From Mesaphorura yosii (Eukaryota; Arthropoda; Collembola; Poduromorpha; Tullbergiidae), in the NCBI GenBank assembly GCA_009869945.1, contig WIXG01000068.1:124001-188000 (forward strand): a stretch of 64,000 nucleotides of DNA, in the 5' to 3' direction. Shown in pieces: positions 24,082-34,176 of the stretch. The notes under the pieces were generated by a model. The model was not told the DNA's origin. It did no database searches and worked only from the letters and a program-made list of their open reading frames with translations. A program made the position numbers and the translations under genes. How positions within the stretch are numbered: the stretch's first letter is position 1; each line of letters begins with the position of its first letter.

Positions 24082-24839
24082 ATGAGTTTATTCCTCTCTC
24101 TCCTGACGCTGATCTCCGTCGCAATAGTTCACGGTACCAAGATTTTCCTCCATATTGTTCATATCGGCTCAGATTCGTCGTCCATGCTGGAAGACTGACG
24201 TTAATTTTCTTTATTTTCTTCATTCTTGCAGGCCAGCAAGGCGAGAAAGGCACGTCAATCATTCCTTTTCCCAGGGTTGGTCGCTCCGGCACAAATGGGC
24301 TCATTCCGTTCCCAAGAGTTGGTCGAGGAGGCTCTGAAGGTTCATTTCACTAGAAATTGCAATTGACTTCCCGAGTCGCCAGTCCACCAAGTGCCATTAA
24401 ATCCAATGCTATGTTAATCCGTGGCCGATTCTTGCTTGCAGGCATGCACGAGATGAAGCGGCAACTGATTCCATTCCCCCGCGTCGGAAAGCGTCCGTAC
24501 TGGCACTACGACCCTCTCGCCGCGTCCGCGTACGAATACGAAGACTCCTTATACGGTCCAATGGCGGCCATGGCCATGGCCGATGGTCAATCATTCGGCG
24601 GTCCGAGCAGTTCCGCCTCCGAGTCGAATGGCGACGAGATCGAGACACAGAAGCGCAACAATAACAACAACGGATCAGGCATGTGGTTTGGTCCCCGACT
24701 CGGTAAGAGGAAGAGGCGTTCGGTCTCCGTTGAATCATCTGCGGAGCACGACTCGTCTTCGTCACTGGACACTAACACGCTCCAGAAAATACTTCAAAAT
24801 CTAAATTGGGCGATTGTGCCAGTCAAGGGCAAGGCGTAA
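24082..24839 (+). CDS. Capa: CAPA neuropeptide precursor (periviscerokinins and tryptopyrokinin)
   Basis: Three exons: 24082-24133, 24232-24339, 24442-24839; 185 residues. A signal peptide (MSLFLSLLTLISVAIVHG) precedes four amidated peptides. Three end in IPFPRV-Gly: one about at the mature N-terminus (GTSIIPFPRVGR), SGTNGLIPFPRVGR, and QLIPFPRVGKR after a KR site, which would give pQLIPFPRV-amide. The fourth is GSGMWFGPRLGKR after an Asn run, a tryptopyrokinin with the WFGPRL-amide end. The first two use Gly-Arg (monobasic) ends; the last two use Gly-Lys-Arg. An acidic spacer of about 60 residues and a 40-residue C-terminal tail look non-hormonal. In arthropods these peptides act on tubules, gut or visceral muscle. 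AATAAA lies at 25052-25057. Confidence 0.95.
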
Positions 24840-25413
24840 ACCACCCAAAGAGACTAACTTTTGCTGACTTTGCTCTGTTTATCAGTAATCTTTTAACATG
24901 TAGAAATGCCGGCTTTAAGCGGCAGGTTGATATCAAATATCAAAATACTCTTCCTGAGGGAAGGTGTTTACGTATTTCTAAGACTTTCCGAAATGAGAGG
25001 TCTTCCTGTAAATCAATCAGTAATGTAGGAATTTAGAACAGTAGACCGTAGAATAAAATCAGCATTGTAAAGTGAATAAACTCAAGGTTGCGATTAACTT
25101 GAGCTCGAGCCTCTGTGCACTTATGCACCTGCTCGCGTTGTGTTCGGTTAATCGCACGTAATAAAAAACTGATGAGACGCAGTAGCAGCAGGAAAACCGC
25201 CTTCTTTGGACTCGCGATTTGGTACTTTTTTCGCCTTCTGTGTGCCTCAACTCTTTTTTTGAATTAGTGCATCAACATCAGGATTCACACCTGACAGACT
25301 TCATGAGAAATTCATCTACCTTGCAGAATTCAGACTCTCCTGTATCAACTTTTCGTTATTAATTCTATTTATCAGTTAATTCAAATTTAAAAGTAGCTGT
25401 GACTGTGCTTGAC
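24840..25413. other. CAPA 3' UTR and UGT upstream region
   Basis: Holds two poly(A)-type signals for CAPA (25052-25057 and about 25074) and an AT-rich upstream region of the UGT gene. No further gene and no clear TATA box are seen. Confidence 0.5.
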
Positions 25414-27197
25414 ATGAAGGCAACTGTTTTTTCCGTTCTTGTCGGTTTACTGCTGGTCGCCGGTATCCTGCCACGTGCCCAGCCGACCCGAATTCTTTTC
25501 ATCACCTTCTTCTCCAGCCGGAGCGTTTCGATAACATACGAACCACTGCTACACGCTCTCGCCACTCGCGGGCACGAAGTCACCGTCGCCTCGCCAGTGG
25601 CAATTGCCGTAGAATACCGGCACCAAAACCTCCGCGAAGTCGTGACCATTCCCGTCGAAGAGGTAATGAGCCAAATGACCAACTTCTTCGAGATGCGTGA
25701 TCGTGGGGAGTACATCAATCCGTTCACCATGTGCATGAACCGCTTCGACACACTCTGCCGTCTCAGCTACGCCCTGCCCCAAGTTCAGGAGCTGATGAGC
25801 AAGCAGCGCTTCGACCTCGTCATTCTGCCACCGATCTTTAACGAATGTGTAGCAGGCTTGGTGCACAAGCTGAATACGACTCTCGTCCTCGTCTCGCCGT
25901 TTCCTGTGCCTGCCGACCTCGCTGCATTGTTTGGATCTCCGTCGCTGCCGTCCTTTGTTCCGAATATGTACGCGGGGCTGAGTGACCGCATGAACTTCGT
26001 GGAGCGATTCAAAAACTTATACACGGAGCTAAGCTACGAGTATAGACAGCGAATTCAGACGAAACCCAGGATGGAGGCTCTTTATCGCGAGCTCCTGCAC
26101 GACCCCAGCATTCCATCCGTGGATGTCGTGCTCAGCAACGCGAGTTTGCTCCTGAGTACGAGCCACTTCAGCATTGGGGGCTCACGGCCGCTCATGCCGG
26201 ACATTGTTGAAGTCGGCGGAATGCACTGCAAGGCAGCCAACAAATTACCGGCGGACTTAGAGGAATTTATCAGCTCAAGCAGGGATGGTTTCATTTATTT
26301 TAGCATGGGTTCGGCGCTGAAGGGACGAATGCTGCCAGATAAATACCGAGTAATGCTCGCAGAGGCGTTCGAGGCGCTACCCAACCTTCGTGTGCTATGG
26401 AAGTGGGAGGAGGAGACGGGCCCGGTGCCGAATTTGCCAAAGAATGTCAGACTTGGGAAATGGTTTCCTCAACAAGGTAAAAGCTGATCTGACAAGGTCC
26501 ATCCTCCATCGAGACCATTAAAGATTCATTAAAATCGAAGATAACTAAAAGACTGAATTCTTTTATAGATCTTCTTGGCCACCCCAAAATTCGTGCATTC
26601 ATCACACACGGAGGACTCGGGAGCGTAATGGAAGCAGTTTACCACTCCGTCCCCATTATCGGCATTCCGATCTACGGCGATCAGCACATGAACGTAAGAC
26701 AAGCGGTGGAGGCGGGTTACGCATTGTCCCTAGAATTCACGCAGATGACAGCGGATAAAGTTGTGAGTGCAGTGCACAAGATCATCACCAACTCTAAGTA
26801 AGACACAACACGAGACTCAGGCGTCAGCTGACCACTGGGACAATGCATAACGGATGCTAATTATTATTTAATTTTGATTGCCAGGTATTCTGAAAGCGTC
26901 CGATCGATCTCGGGCCTTTACCGAGACCAACTGCAGACACCGCTCGAGCGAGCCGTTTTCTGGGTGGAGTACGTGATCAGGCACGGCGGAATCACTCGAC
27001 TTCGATCACCGGCGAGAGAAATGAATTTCCTACAGTTCTATTCGCTGGATATGGTTGCGATTGCAATTCTTGCACTGGCACTTGTCGGGACAGTTCTGAT
27101 TTTGCTGATTAGGAGAATAGCAGCGGTTGTATTTGCTTTATTACCTGCAGAAAAAACGACTGACAAGAAAATGAAGGATAAAGTCAAGAAAAACTGA
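25414..27197 (+). CDS. UDP-glycosyltransferase (GT1 family)
   Basis: Three exons: 25414-26476, 26569-26797, 26885-27197; 534 residues. It transfers a sugar from UDP-sugar to small lipophilic acceptors at the ER membrane, lumenal side. A signal peptide (VLVGLLLVAGILPRAQP) is followed by the acceptor-binding half with TRILFITFFSSRSVS, then YFSMGSALKGRMLP, and the donor-binding signature FITHGGLGSVMEAV...VPIIGIPIYGDQ. A single C-terminal membrane segment (residues about 490-515) and a Lys-rich cytosolic tail end the protein. The Met chosen is the first ATG of the frame and precedes the signal peptide directly. It neighbours other detoxification genes but shares no operon-like link with them. Confidence 0.95.
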
Positions 27198-27284
27198 GCT
27201 TAATAGTTTAAGAATTTATTGTAAGTTGATTAAGTCTGATTAAAGTAAATGGTTGATTTTGATATCGAATTATCGCATATATGA

Positions 27285-28135
27285 TTATTGCCCGATCGAT
27301 GCGCGTACGTCGGTTGTTGGCGGCGGTCCCTCCTGCTGGTAATGTTTGGGCGGGTGCTCCAGCACTGTGTCAATCAGTCCAAAAGCCTTTGCCTCAACGG
27401 GACTCATAAACTTATCACGCTCCATGACCGCTTCGATTGCTTGAATGCTCTGCCCAGTATGCTTCACGTAAAGCTGATTGATGAGTTTTTTGAGCTTCAA
27501 GATTTCTTCGGCCTGGATCTGAATATCGGTCGCCTGACCTTGCGTGCCGCCCGACGGCTGGTGAATCATCACACGGGCGTTTGGAAGTGAGTGGCGCATG
27601 CCTGGAGTGCCTGCGGTCAGAAGCAGCGAGCCCATGCTGCAAGCTTGACCCACACACCACGTCGCGACTGGTGGCAGGACGTACTGCATCGTGTCGTAGA
27701 TTCCGAGGCCAGCGGTCACGCTTCCGCCTGGGCTGTTGATGTAGATGTGGATCGGTTTCTTGCTGGATTCTGACTGGAGAAAGAGGAGCTGAGCGATGAT
27801 GAGCGAAGCCATGGGATCAGTCACTGGACCCATCAGGCAAATGATTCGGTCCTTCAGCAGTCTGGAGTAAATGTCATACGCTCGCTCTCCACGGCCACTC
27901 TGCTCCACGACGATGGGAATTGTCTGGAATTGGCGTGATTGTGACTGGGTGCTGGTGCTGATTAACTGGCACAGAAAGTAACAATCAATAAAATGATTTC
28001 CAGCAAACGTCACGTTCGAAGTCGACTCACCGGTAAAATTCCTCTCCAATCTCGGCCAAACTTCCCCAGCTGGCCTGACCCGAACTTTTGAAGCGTCAGC
28101 CTGCCATAATTTTGCACTAAAGTCTTGATCAACAT
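27285..28135 (-). CDS. CLPP: mitochondrial ATP-dependent Clp protease proteolytic subunit
   Basis: Two exons: 28031-28135 and 27285-27965; 261 residues. It is the serine protease core that pairs with CLPX in the mitochondrial matrix. The N-terminal 50 residues are basic and look like a transit peptide. The catalytic triad is visible: Ser in [11 protein letters not shown], His in MIHQPSGG, Asp in FGLIDTV. Other family marks are [20 protein letters not shown] and [15 protein letters not shown]. The short intron is also open in frame, so the unspliced ORF starts falsely near 28160. A minus-strand AATAAA at 27212-27217 lies inside the 3' UTR of the UGT gene, so the two transcripts probably overlap tail to tail. 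Confidence 0.96.
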
Positions 28136-28403
28136 TCTGGTCTCGCCCAATTCTTATCAACTTGATTTCCGTAAGGAGTTCAGACTTTTAAGAGAGTTTG
28201 AGCCTCGAATTCGCTGAGTTACGAATTCAAGAAATTCGTAACTTGTTTGCCTTTTACTTCTTTGTTTAACCTTGTCTTTTGACTCGCGTCGGAAAGTTGA
28301 ATCGGAGATTCGTTTCGAGTTTCGTCGACGGGACTCAATGTCTACCTGGTTTATTTCATCGACTTATCAACGGATATCAGTGATTTAATTCGTGCTTTCT
28401 ACC
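28136..28403. promoter_or_regulatory. compact divergent promoter of CLPP and WDR83
   Basis: Only 268 bp separate the two start codons of opposite-strand housekeeping genes. No TATA box is seen on either strand, so a bidirectional promoter is likely by position. Confidence 0.5.
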
Positions 28404-29453
28404 ATGAAAGAAACCAACTACACCGAAACCAAGGCGATTAAGTGCGGGCATCTCCTGCGAGCAGTTCGATTCAACGGTAAGCCCATTCCATAGTTTTCAA
28501 GCAAAGCAGTGGACAATAATTAAATCACAGAATACATTTTATCCTCACAGTTGACTGTGATTACCTAATCACATCCGGAACTGACCGCACCCTCAAACTT
28601 TGGGCTGTTGAAACTGGTTTGATCCTCGCCACATACAGCGGGCATTCTGGCGAAGTGCTTGACGCACGTGGATCCTGTGATAATTCGTAAGTTAGGTAAT
28701 TGTTTCACTCCTCACTGTATGAAGCTTCTTCACTAATCATTTTGTCCGTGTTACAGACAAATTCTTTCCTCCTCCTCGGACAAGACTGCCATCATCTGGG
28801 ACGTCGCCAGCGGTCGGCCACTCCGCCGTTTCCGCGCCCACACGTCAACCGTTACAACTTCCGTATTCAACGAAGAATCCACCCTTGCCATCACTGGCTC
28901 TCAGGATAATACCGTCAGAATTTGGGACCTGCGCTCGAAATCGAATACTACGCCCATTCAAGTGCTGGAGGAGCCAAAGGATTGTATCACGAGTCTGAGC
29001 ATCAACAACAACGGGATCCTCGTTGGCTCCACCGACTGCTTCACACGCTTCTACGACATTCGCAACGGGAAAATGAGCGCCGACTGCATGGGCGAAGCGG
29101 TGACGAGCGCTTGTATCGCAAGGGATGGAGCTTCGCACCTCGTCTCGGTCGCAAATGGAACCTGCAAGCTTGTGGATAAAGACACAGGGCAGTTGCTCGC
29201 AAATTACACTGGGTTCAGTACACCAAACTACCACGACTACAAGGTTGAGGCCTGCTTCGATTACAGCGACAGTCTCGTCCTGGTCGGGAGCCCGCTCGGG
29301 AAACTCGTCGTCTTCGACCTGATTAATGAGAAGATTGCACAGGAAGTGAGCCATAGTTTATTGGGTCCTGTCGTGAGCCTGACCAGCCACAGCAGCCGTG
29401 ATCGGGTGGCCACAGCGGCCGGAAATGTTGTGACAATATTCGATAACAATTAA
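28404..29453 (+). CDS. WDR83: WD-repeat protein WDR83 (MORG1)
   Basis: Three exons: 28404-28476, 28551-28686, 28757-29453; 301 residues, near the human 315. A seven-bladed WD40 scaffold reported in MAPK signalling and in late spliceosomes. Repeats end in LKLWAVETG, AIIWDVASG, VRIWDLRSK, RFYDIRNGK and so on. Characteristic segments: SGTDRTLKLW, SSSSDKTAIIWD, GSQDNTVRIWDLR, and YKVEACFDYSDSLVLVGSPLGKL late in the protein. The stop codon at 29451-29453 overlaps the stop of the opposite-strand rhomboid, and the AATAAA at 29453-29458 lies at the edge of, or past, that gene's last codons, so the 3' UTR is antisense to rhomboid coding sequence. Confidence 0.93.
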
Positions 29454-31944
29454 TAAAGCGTATTTGTATTCGTATTGGTATTAGCCAAGTCCAGCACGTT
29501 GACCAGCACTGCTCCGAGTGCCCAGGCTCCACAGACACAAAGTGTGCACCACCAAATCAGCTGCTGCCGGAGGCTTTGCTGAAAATTCCGAAGCACGACG
29601 AGGCCCACGTTAAGTCCCAGCACAGCGCCAGTGATATGCGCCAAGTACGAGATGGGCGCCAGCTCTTGGCGAAGGATTGCCACTTCGACGTAGACACCAC
29701 TGATACGCTGAAGCTGGAAATCGATTCCGCTCGGCCCGGGTGCCAGGATGACAATGTGGCGGTTGAAGACAGCGATTCCGACGTCCAAACTAGCGGCGAG
29801 GAGCAGAATGAGAATGCGGGTTGCCCTCCACAGGCGGCGGGCGAGGGCTCGAATGCCTCCGATTCTGGACGATGGCTGAGCCTGCGAGTAAAGCAGCACA
29901 TTTGCACAGTGTGCGACGAACAACGCGTACACTCCGCCGGCACCTCCGACCAAATTCGCCGTCGGGTCCAGCACAGACACGCTGAGGGCTGAGCCGACCG
30001 TGGCGACGATGTACACGAAGAAAATTCGGCCGGTCCCGTGCACCATTTCGAGCCCCGTCCCAAGCAGCAGCTGAGCGAGCGCATTGAATGCAAAGTGAGG
30101 CCACGAAGCATGGAGCAGTGCGTAAAACACAAAGCGCCAGGGCTCTCTTTTCCGGTCTGGACGGTAGACGAACGAGGAGGAGATGGGCGTTGGTTTGTAG
30201 TACGGCGTCGTGAATGTGAAACGCAAACAAGGCGTAGCGGCCGCTGTGGCCGTGGCATTGGCGTCGTTGCTGTTGGCTGTGTTCGTGTTGTAGTCAAAGA
30301 CTTGAACTTCTTCCTCCAGTTGCAGCTCCTCGTCTGGCCAGGTGGAATGGTAGAGAACGTAATACATAAAGAAACCCGTCTGAATGAGCGTCAGCAAAGG
30401 GATGAAGACTGGAGGTGGACAGCAGCTGTACTGGTGCGTGAAAAACTTCCGGTCGCGGTCATCAGTGAGGAATTCCGACGCGAGGCACGAGACAAGGCGC
30501 TGCCTGAGCGTGGACGGTGGTGCAAATGCGCCATGGCCAGTGGTCGAGCGTGAGCGTGAAGACTGGCCATCCGTGACCGCACCCACGCCCGTCGAAGGCA
30601 TGGACGCGAGCTGGAAGTCGTTTTCTGAGGACACTTCTCGATCGCGATGGTGGACGGCGCATTTGAAACTGCGGCTGCGTTTTCCGGACATCTGGCCAGA
30701 AAAAGATGAAAAACCTCTTAATAATTTAATGCTTATAGTTTCTTTTTTAACTTGACTTGACTTACGATATTTACGAAATACTGAAATGTAATCGCCGTAC
30801 AAATTGGCGTTAGCATCGACGACGTGGACACTGACTTTGACTTCGCCTTCAACTTCGCCTTCACAGAATCCTGCGTTTGCAGCTGCTGCAACTTATCCTT
30901 GGCCAGATGCCGCAGGACCTCTAGCTTCCCAGGCTCCACTTCGTTGATAAAGTACGGCGAGCGAAGGGCGATGTAGTAAAAGTAGTCCCAGGGGATCTCG
31001 CCAAAGCCTTCCAGGTCAAATCTGTCAAAGAGCACGCGCCAGCGGTCGACCTGGCCAGCCTGAACCAGAGTGCGTGGTGATTGGTTGCTGTCGTTGTCAG
31101 GCCCTGGCGATGAACTGTTGGCGGGCCCCGTAAGGCTGCCACTGCCGCTGCTGACCGATGCTCGATGTCGCTGTAGTTGGGTCGCGCCTTCGATAGCGGC
31201 GACGATGAGGCTCTCGTTTGACGGTGAAGTCTTCGCCTTCGTCCCGTGCGCGTGCCCGTTCGCGACCACCGTTGGACTGGCTGGATGCTTTCTCGTTTGC
31301 TGGGTCGGAATCACAAAACAAACTCCACCGTTGCTTCGCTTCAGCGGCCTTGGCCGTGTCCCAATTTTCTCTATTTCGAGATCGACATCAGAAATCCTTC
31401 CGCGTGGCTCAGCTGGCTCGTTACTGACCATTCCGTTCCCATTGCAGTAAATCAGCGTCTCGTCTTTCAACGTGTCCGTCTCCCAACTGAAGTCGTAGTC
31501 GTGATCCCATTCGCATTCGCATTCGCCAGTGACGGCCGTTGCTGCGTTCAACTCACTGGCGCTCCCAAATTGCACGACGACTTTGGAGTACTCGCCTTCG
31601 CTGTTTGTGGCGCTGCCGAGCGACCATCGCTTCAATGTGTCGTTGGTGACCGAGACGGTGATGAGGTCAGTGTCGGTCTCGTCCGAGGCTCCAGAGTGAC
31701 CTGACACTGTCGAGACTGCACTGGTGTGGGCGCTGGCGCTGGACGTAGTTATAGTTGTGCTGGTGTTTTGGATTTTGTGCTCATGCTCGCTTTCTTCGAT
31801 TCCATTTCCATCACGTATCCTCATCTTGTCCTTTCCCTTGGCGCCAGATGCGGATGCAGACGAGGACTTTTCCCCTGCAGCGCCGTTGGCCGTGGCGCGT
31901 GTGACCAGACACGTCTTCCACTGGTGAATGAAGCTCCAACGCAT
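29450..31944 (-). CDS. EF-hand-type rhomboid with alanine at the catalytic serine
   Basis: Two coding exons: 30766-31944 and 29450-30691; 806 residues. A long Ser/Thr-rich N-terminus leads to a degenerate EF-hand (RWRVLFDRFDLEGFGEI, then IPWDYFYYIA), a pattern of the RHBDL1/RHBDL3 and Drosophila rhomboid-4 group. The rhomboid core has HASWPHFAFNALAQLLLG, LEMVHGTGRIFFVY and the His motif YLAHITGAVLG (His about 745). The catalytic GASGG motif, however, reads GGAGG: residue about 644 is Ala (GCC at 29939-29941) where the nucleophile Ser is expected. The gene should thus be a pseudoprotease unless the call is wrong. Several membrane segments and the family glycine pattern are otherwise kept. Met 31944 is the first ATG after an upstream acceptor. 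Confidence 0.85.
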
Positions 31945-34176
31945 CTTCTCAACCGAACACAATCCAGGGATCACTGATCTCCTGGAATGCGAAAATTCTA
32001 TCTGGATTTTATCTTCCACCAAATGCCCGCCAAGCGTGTTAGTGCAGTGGCCCGTTGAGTACTAAATAAACAAACACCACCGCCGTGTCGGTGTCAGTCA
32101 CTTAAAGAAAGTGTTCGCACGATGAGCAAGACTTCCGTCCGGCAAGATGCTGCTCAAAGAAGGAAATGTAAATGTTTACGTGCCGTGCGGGTTGGTGACT
32201 GACTGACTGATTGCTGTTGCTAGATTCCATTCGACTTGACTCCGTTTCGGTGGGTGTTTTGCCTGGATTCTCGCATCGCATCTTGCAGTGCATCGGAATC
32301 GGAATCGGAGTCGGCATGAGTCATCTTCATTTTCATCCCGCTTCGGTTTTCCTCATCTGCATCTGCGTCCCATCATCTTCATCCCTCGCCTTGCCTTGCC
32401 CACAATTCCGGGATGCAACTCCAAGAGCCTGGCTTACCCGCCCGGCTCAGCAATGAATGAAATGAATCTCGGTCCGGATTCTTTCTTTCCTTTTCCTTAT
32501 CCTTATCCTTACCCTTATGCACATTGACATTAAGCAGTAAGCTCCGAAACTCCGAAACGATGCAACGGGGAATGAATGAAAAGATGTATACCGACGTCTT
32601 CTTGCCCTGCTGCATTAGAATCGAGGGCGAGGGGATGATTCGGCAGAAAGCAAGTGGAAGCAGGAGCAGAGCCCAGAACCGGGTTTCTCGTTTACATTTC
32701 ACCCGAGTTCGGATCTCTCCCTCTCTCTCTCTGGTGAGTCATCTTCATCTTTCTCGTGCATTATGAGTTGACATTTTCATGTCATCTTTACTTTGCCCTT
32801 CTCGTTTCTCATTTCGTATCGTTTCGTCGTTGCGTTGCGTGGCACGCGTGGAGATTACGAAGTAGACGATGACGATGGCGGTGACAACGACGAGGGCTCG
32901 AAGACGCGTACCAAACCAAACCAAACCAAGACCCAGATCCCAGAGTTCTGTTCTGAATTCTGAATGCTAAATTGCGAATATGAATATGAATTCTACATGC
33001 GTGAGATCAGCCATCAGCGAGACGACAGTGGAATCAGAGTGAAGATAATTACAGCCTACGATGGTGAAACGCAAAAGTCCCGTTGAAATTGCAGTGCGTT
33101 GCGTTACAAACTGAAGACGTCGGTAAAAGAGTTGAAGTCGGCTTTGGCTTTGGTTTGACTGCGGTTGCAGCTTAGGATTCACTTGACACAAATACCAAAG
33201 TCAAGTTAACTAAGCTTTAAGCTATGCTGACAGAACTTTTGCATTGCTAAGCCTCTGGCCTGACTGCATTTGAGTCGAGTCTTGACGAGATTCTCAATGA
33301 AATGAATTCTCCAATTCACTATTCGCTGAGGCCAGGCATTCCCACCCCATCAATGCGGCCGCCACTGCTCAGTACGTGAATAAGTTAATGTACCCAATCA
33401 ATAACCCAGGCAGAGAGAGCTTGGTAGTTGTAGTTCTATGCTGCTGGCTGGGTTGTAAAAGTGAATCGAGAGTACAATAGCCTCTAGCTTGGTTGGTAAA
33501 CTTGGTTTGCTCTTGCTGAAGAGCCGAACCGAGCCATCTCTTTCGCCTTGCACTTGCGAATGCGATCAGGCTAGCCAAGCCACGGCCAAAAGCCAGCAGA
33601 GCATCAGAGAGCATCGTCTCTGCCTCTGTTTTTATTTATTTATGCACTACGTACGTAGTACGCTGCTGCTGGTTGTGATCTGTCTGATTCTGATCTTAAT
33701 CAATTCATTAAGCACGATTGTCTTCTGCCTGTCGTGTCGCCGTGCCTTGTCATTCATTCATTCACAATTGCAGTGCAGTTTTGATCAAACGTCAAAGTTT
33801 ATCGAAACGGACGAATACGAATGGCAATGGCAATGTAACTGCGCGGCTTCTTGTTTCTTGGACGGAATTAATTCAATTTAGTCAGGTGAAGTGAAGTGCT
33901 CCTGGTGGTGCCTGCCGGACTGATAACGCGACGCCAACGCCAATCTCTTCAGGGCAGCGGGCGACAGGAGACAACAGGAAAAGGTACCCAGTAATTAGCC
34001 ACGCCACGGCTCTTATCTTATCATTGCGTGGGATTTAGGTTACTAATAATTGGTGTCTGTTTGTTAGATGAGATAAGGCGGGTGGTATTGTTTGTGTTTG
34101 TCCAACACCACTGAAGTATTGCGTGTTACAGTGCTTGCTTGGTTGTGTTATCAGTGTCAGCAAGCGATAAGCCGCA
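31945..34176. other. 2.2-kb non-coding stretch between divergent genes
   Basis: Holds the 5' UTR and promoter of the rhomboid (minus; a non-coding exon ends near 31995) and of neurabin (plus). It includes simple sequence: CCTTAT-type pyrimidine repeats at 32483-32520, a CT run near 32720, and GGAATC/GGAGTC words near 32300. ORFs of 60-130 codons here have no recognisable content. Size and low complexity suggest regulatory DNA and long 5' UTRs. Confidence 0.45.

Noticed and set aside
29557-30297. Ser/Thr-rich minus-strand ORF in a second frame of the rhomboid
   Set aside because: It is a frame shadow of the rhomboid exon; composition is repetitive and no domain is visible.
32211-32766. Plus-strand ORFs in the 2.2-kb gap
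   Set aside because: Pyrimidine-rich simple sequence gives Ser/Pro/Leu-rich shadows without splice or domain support.
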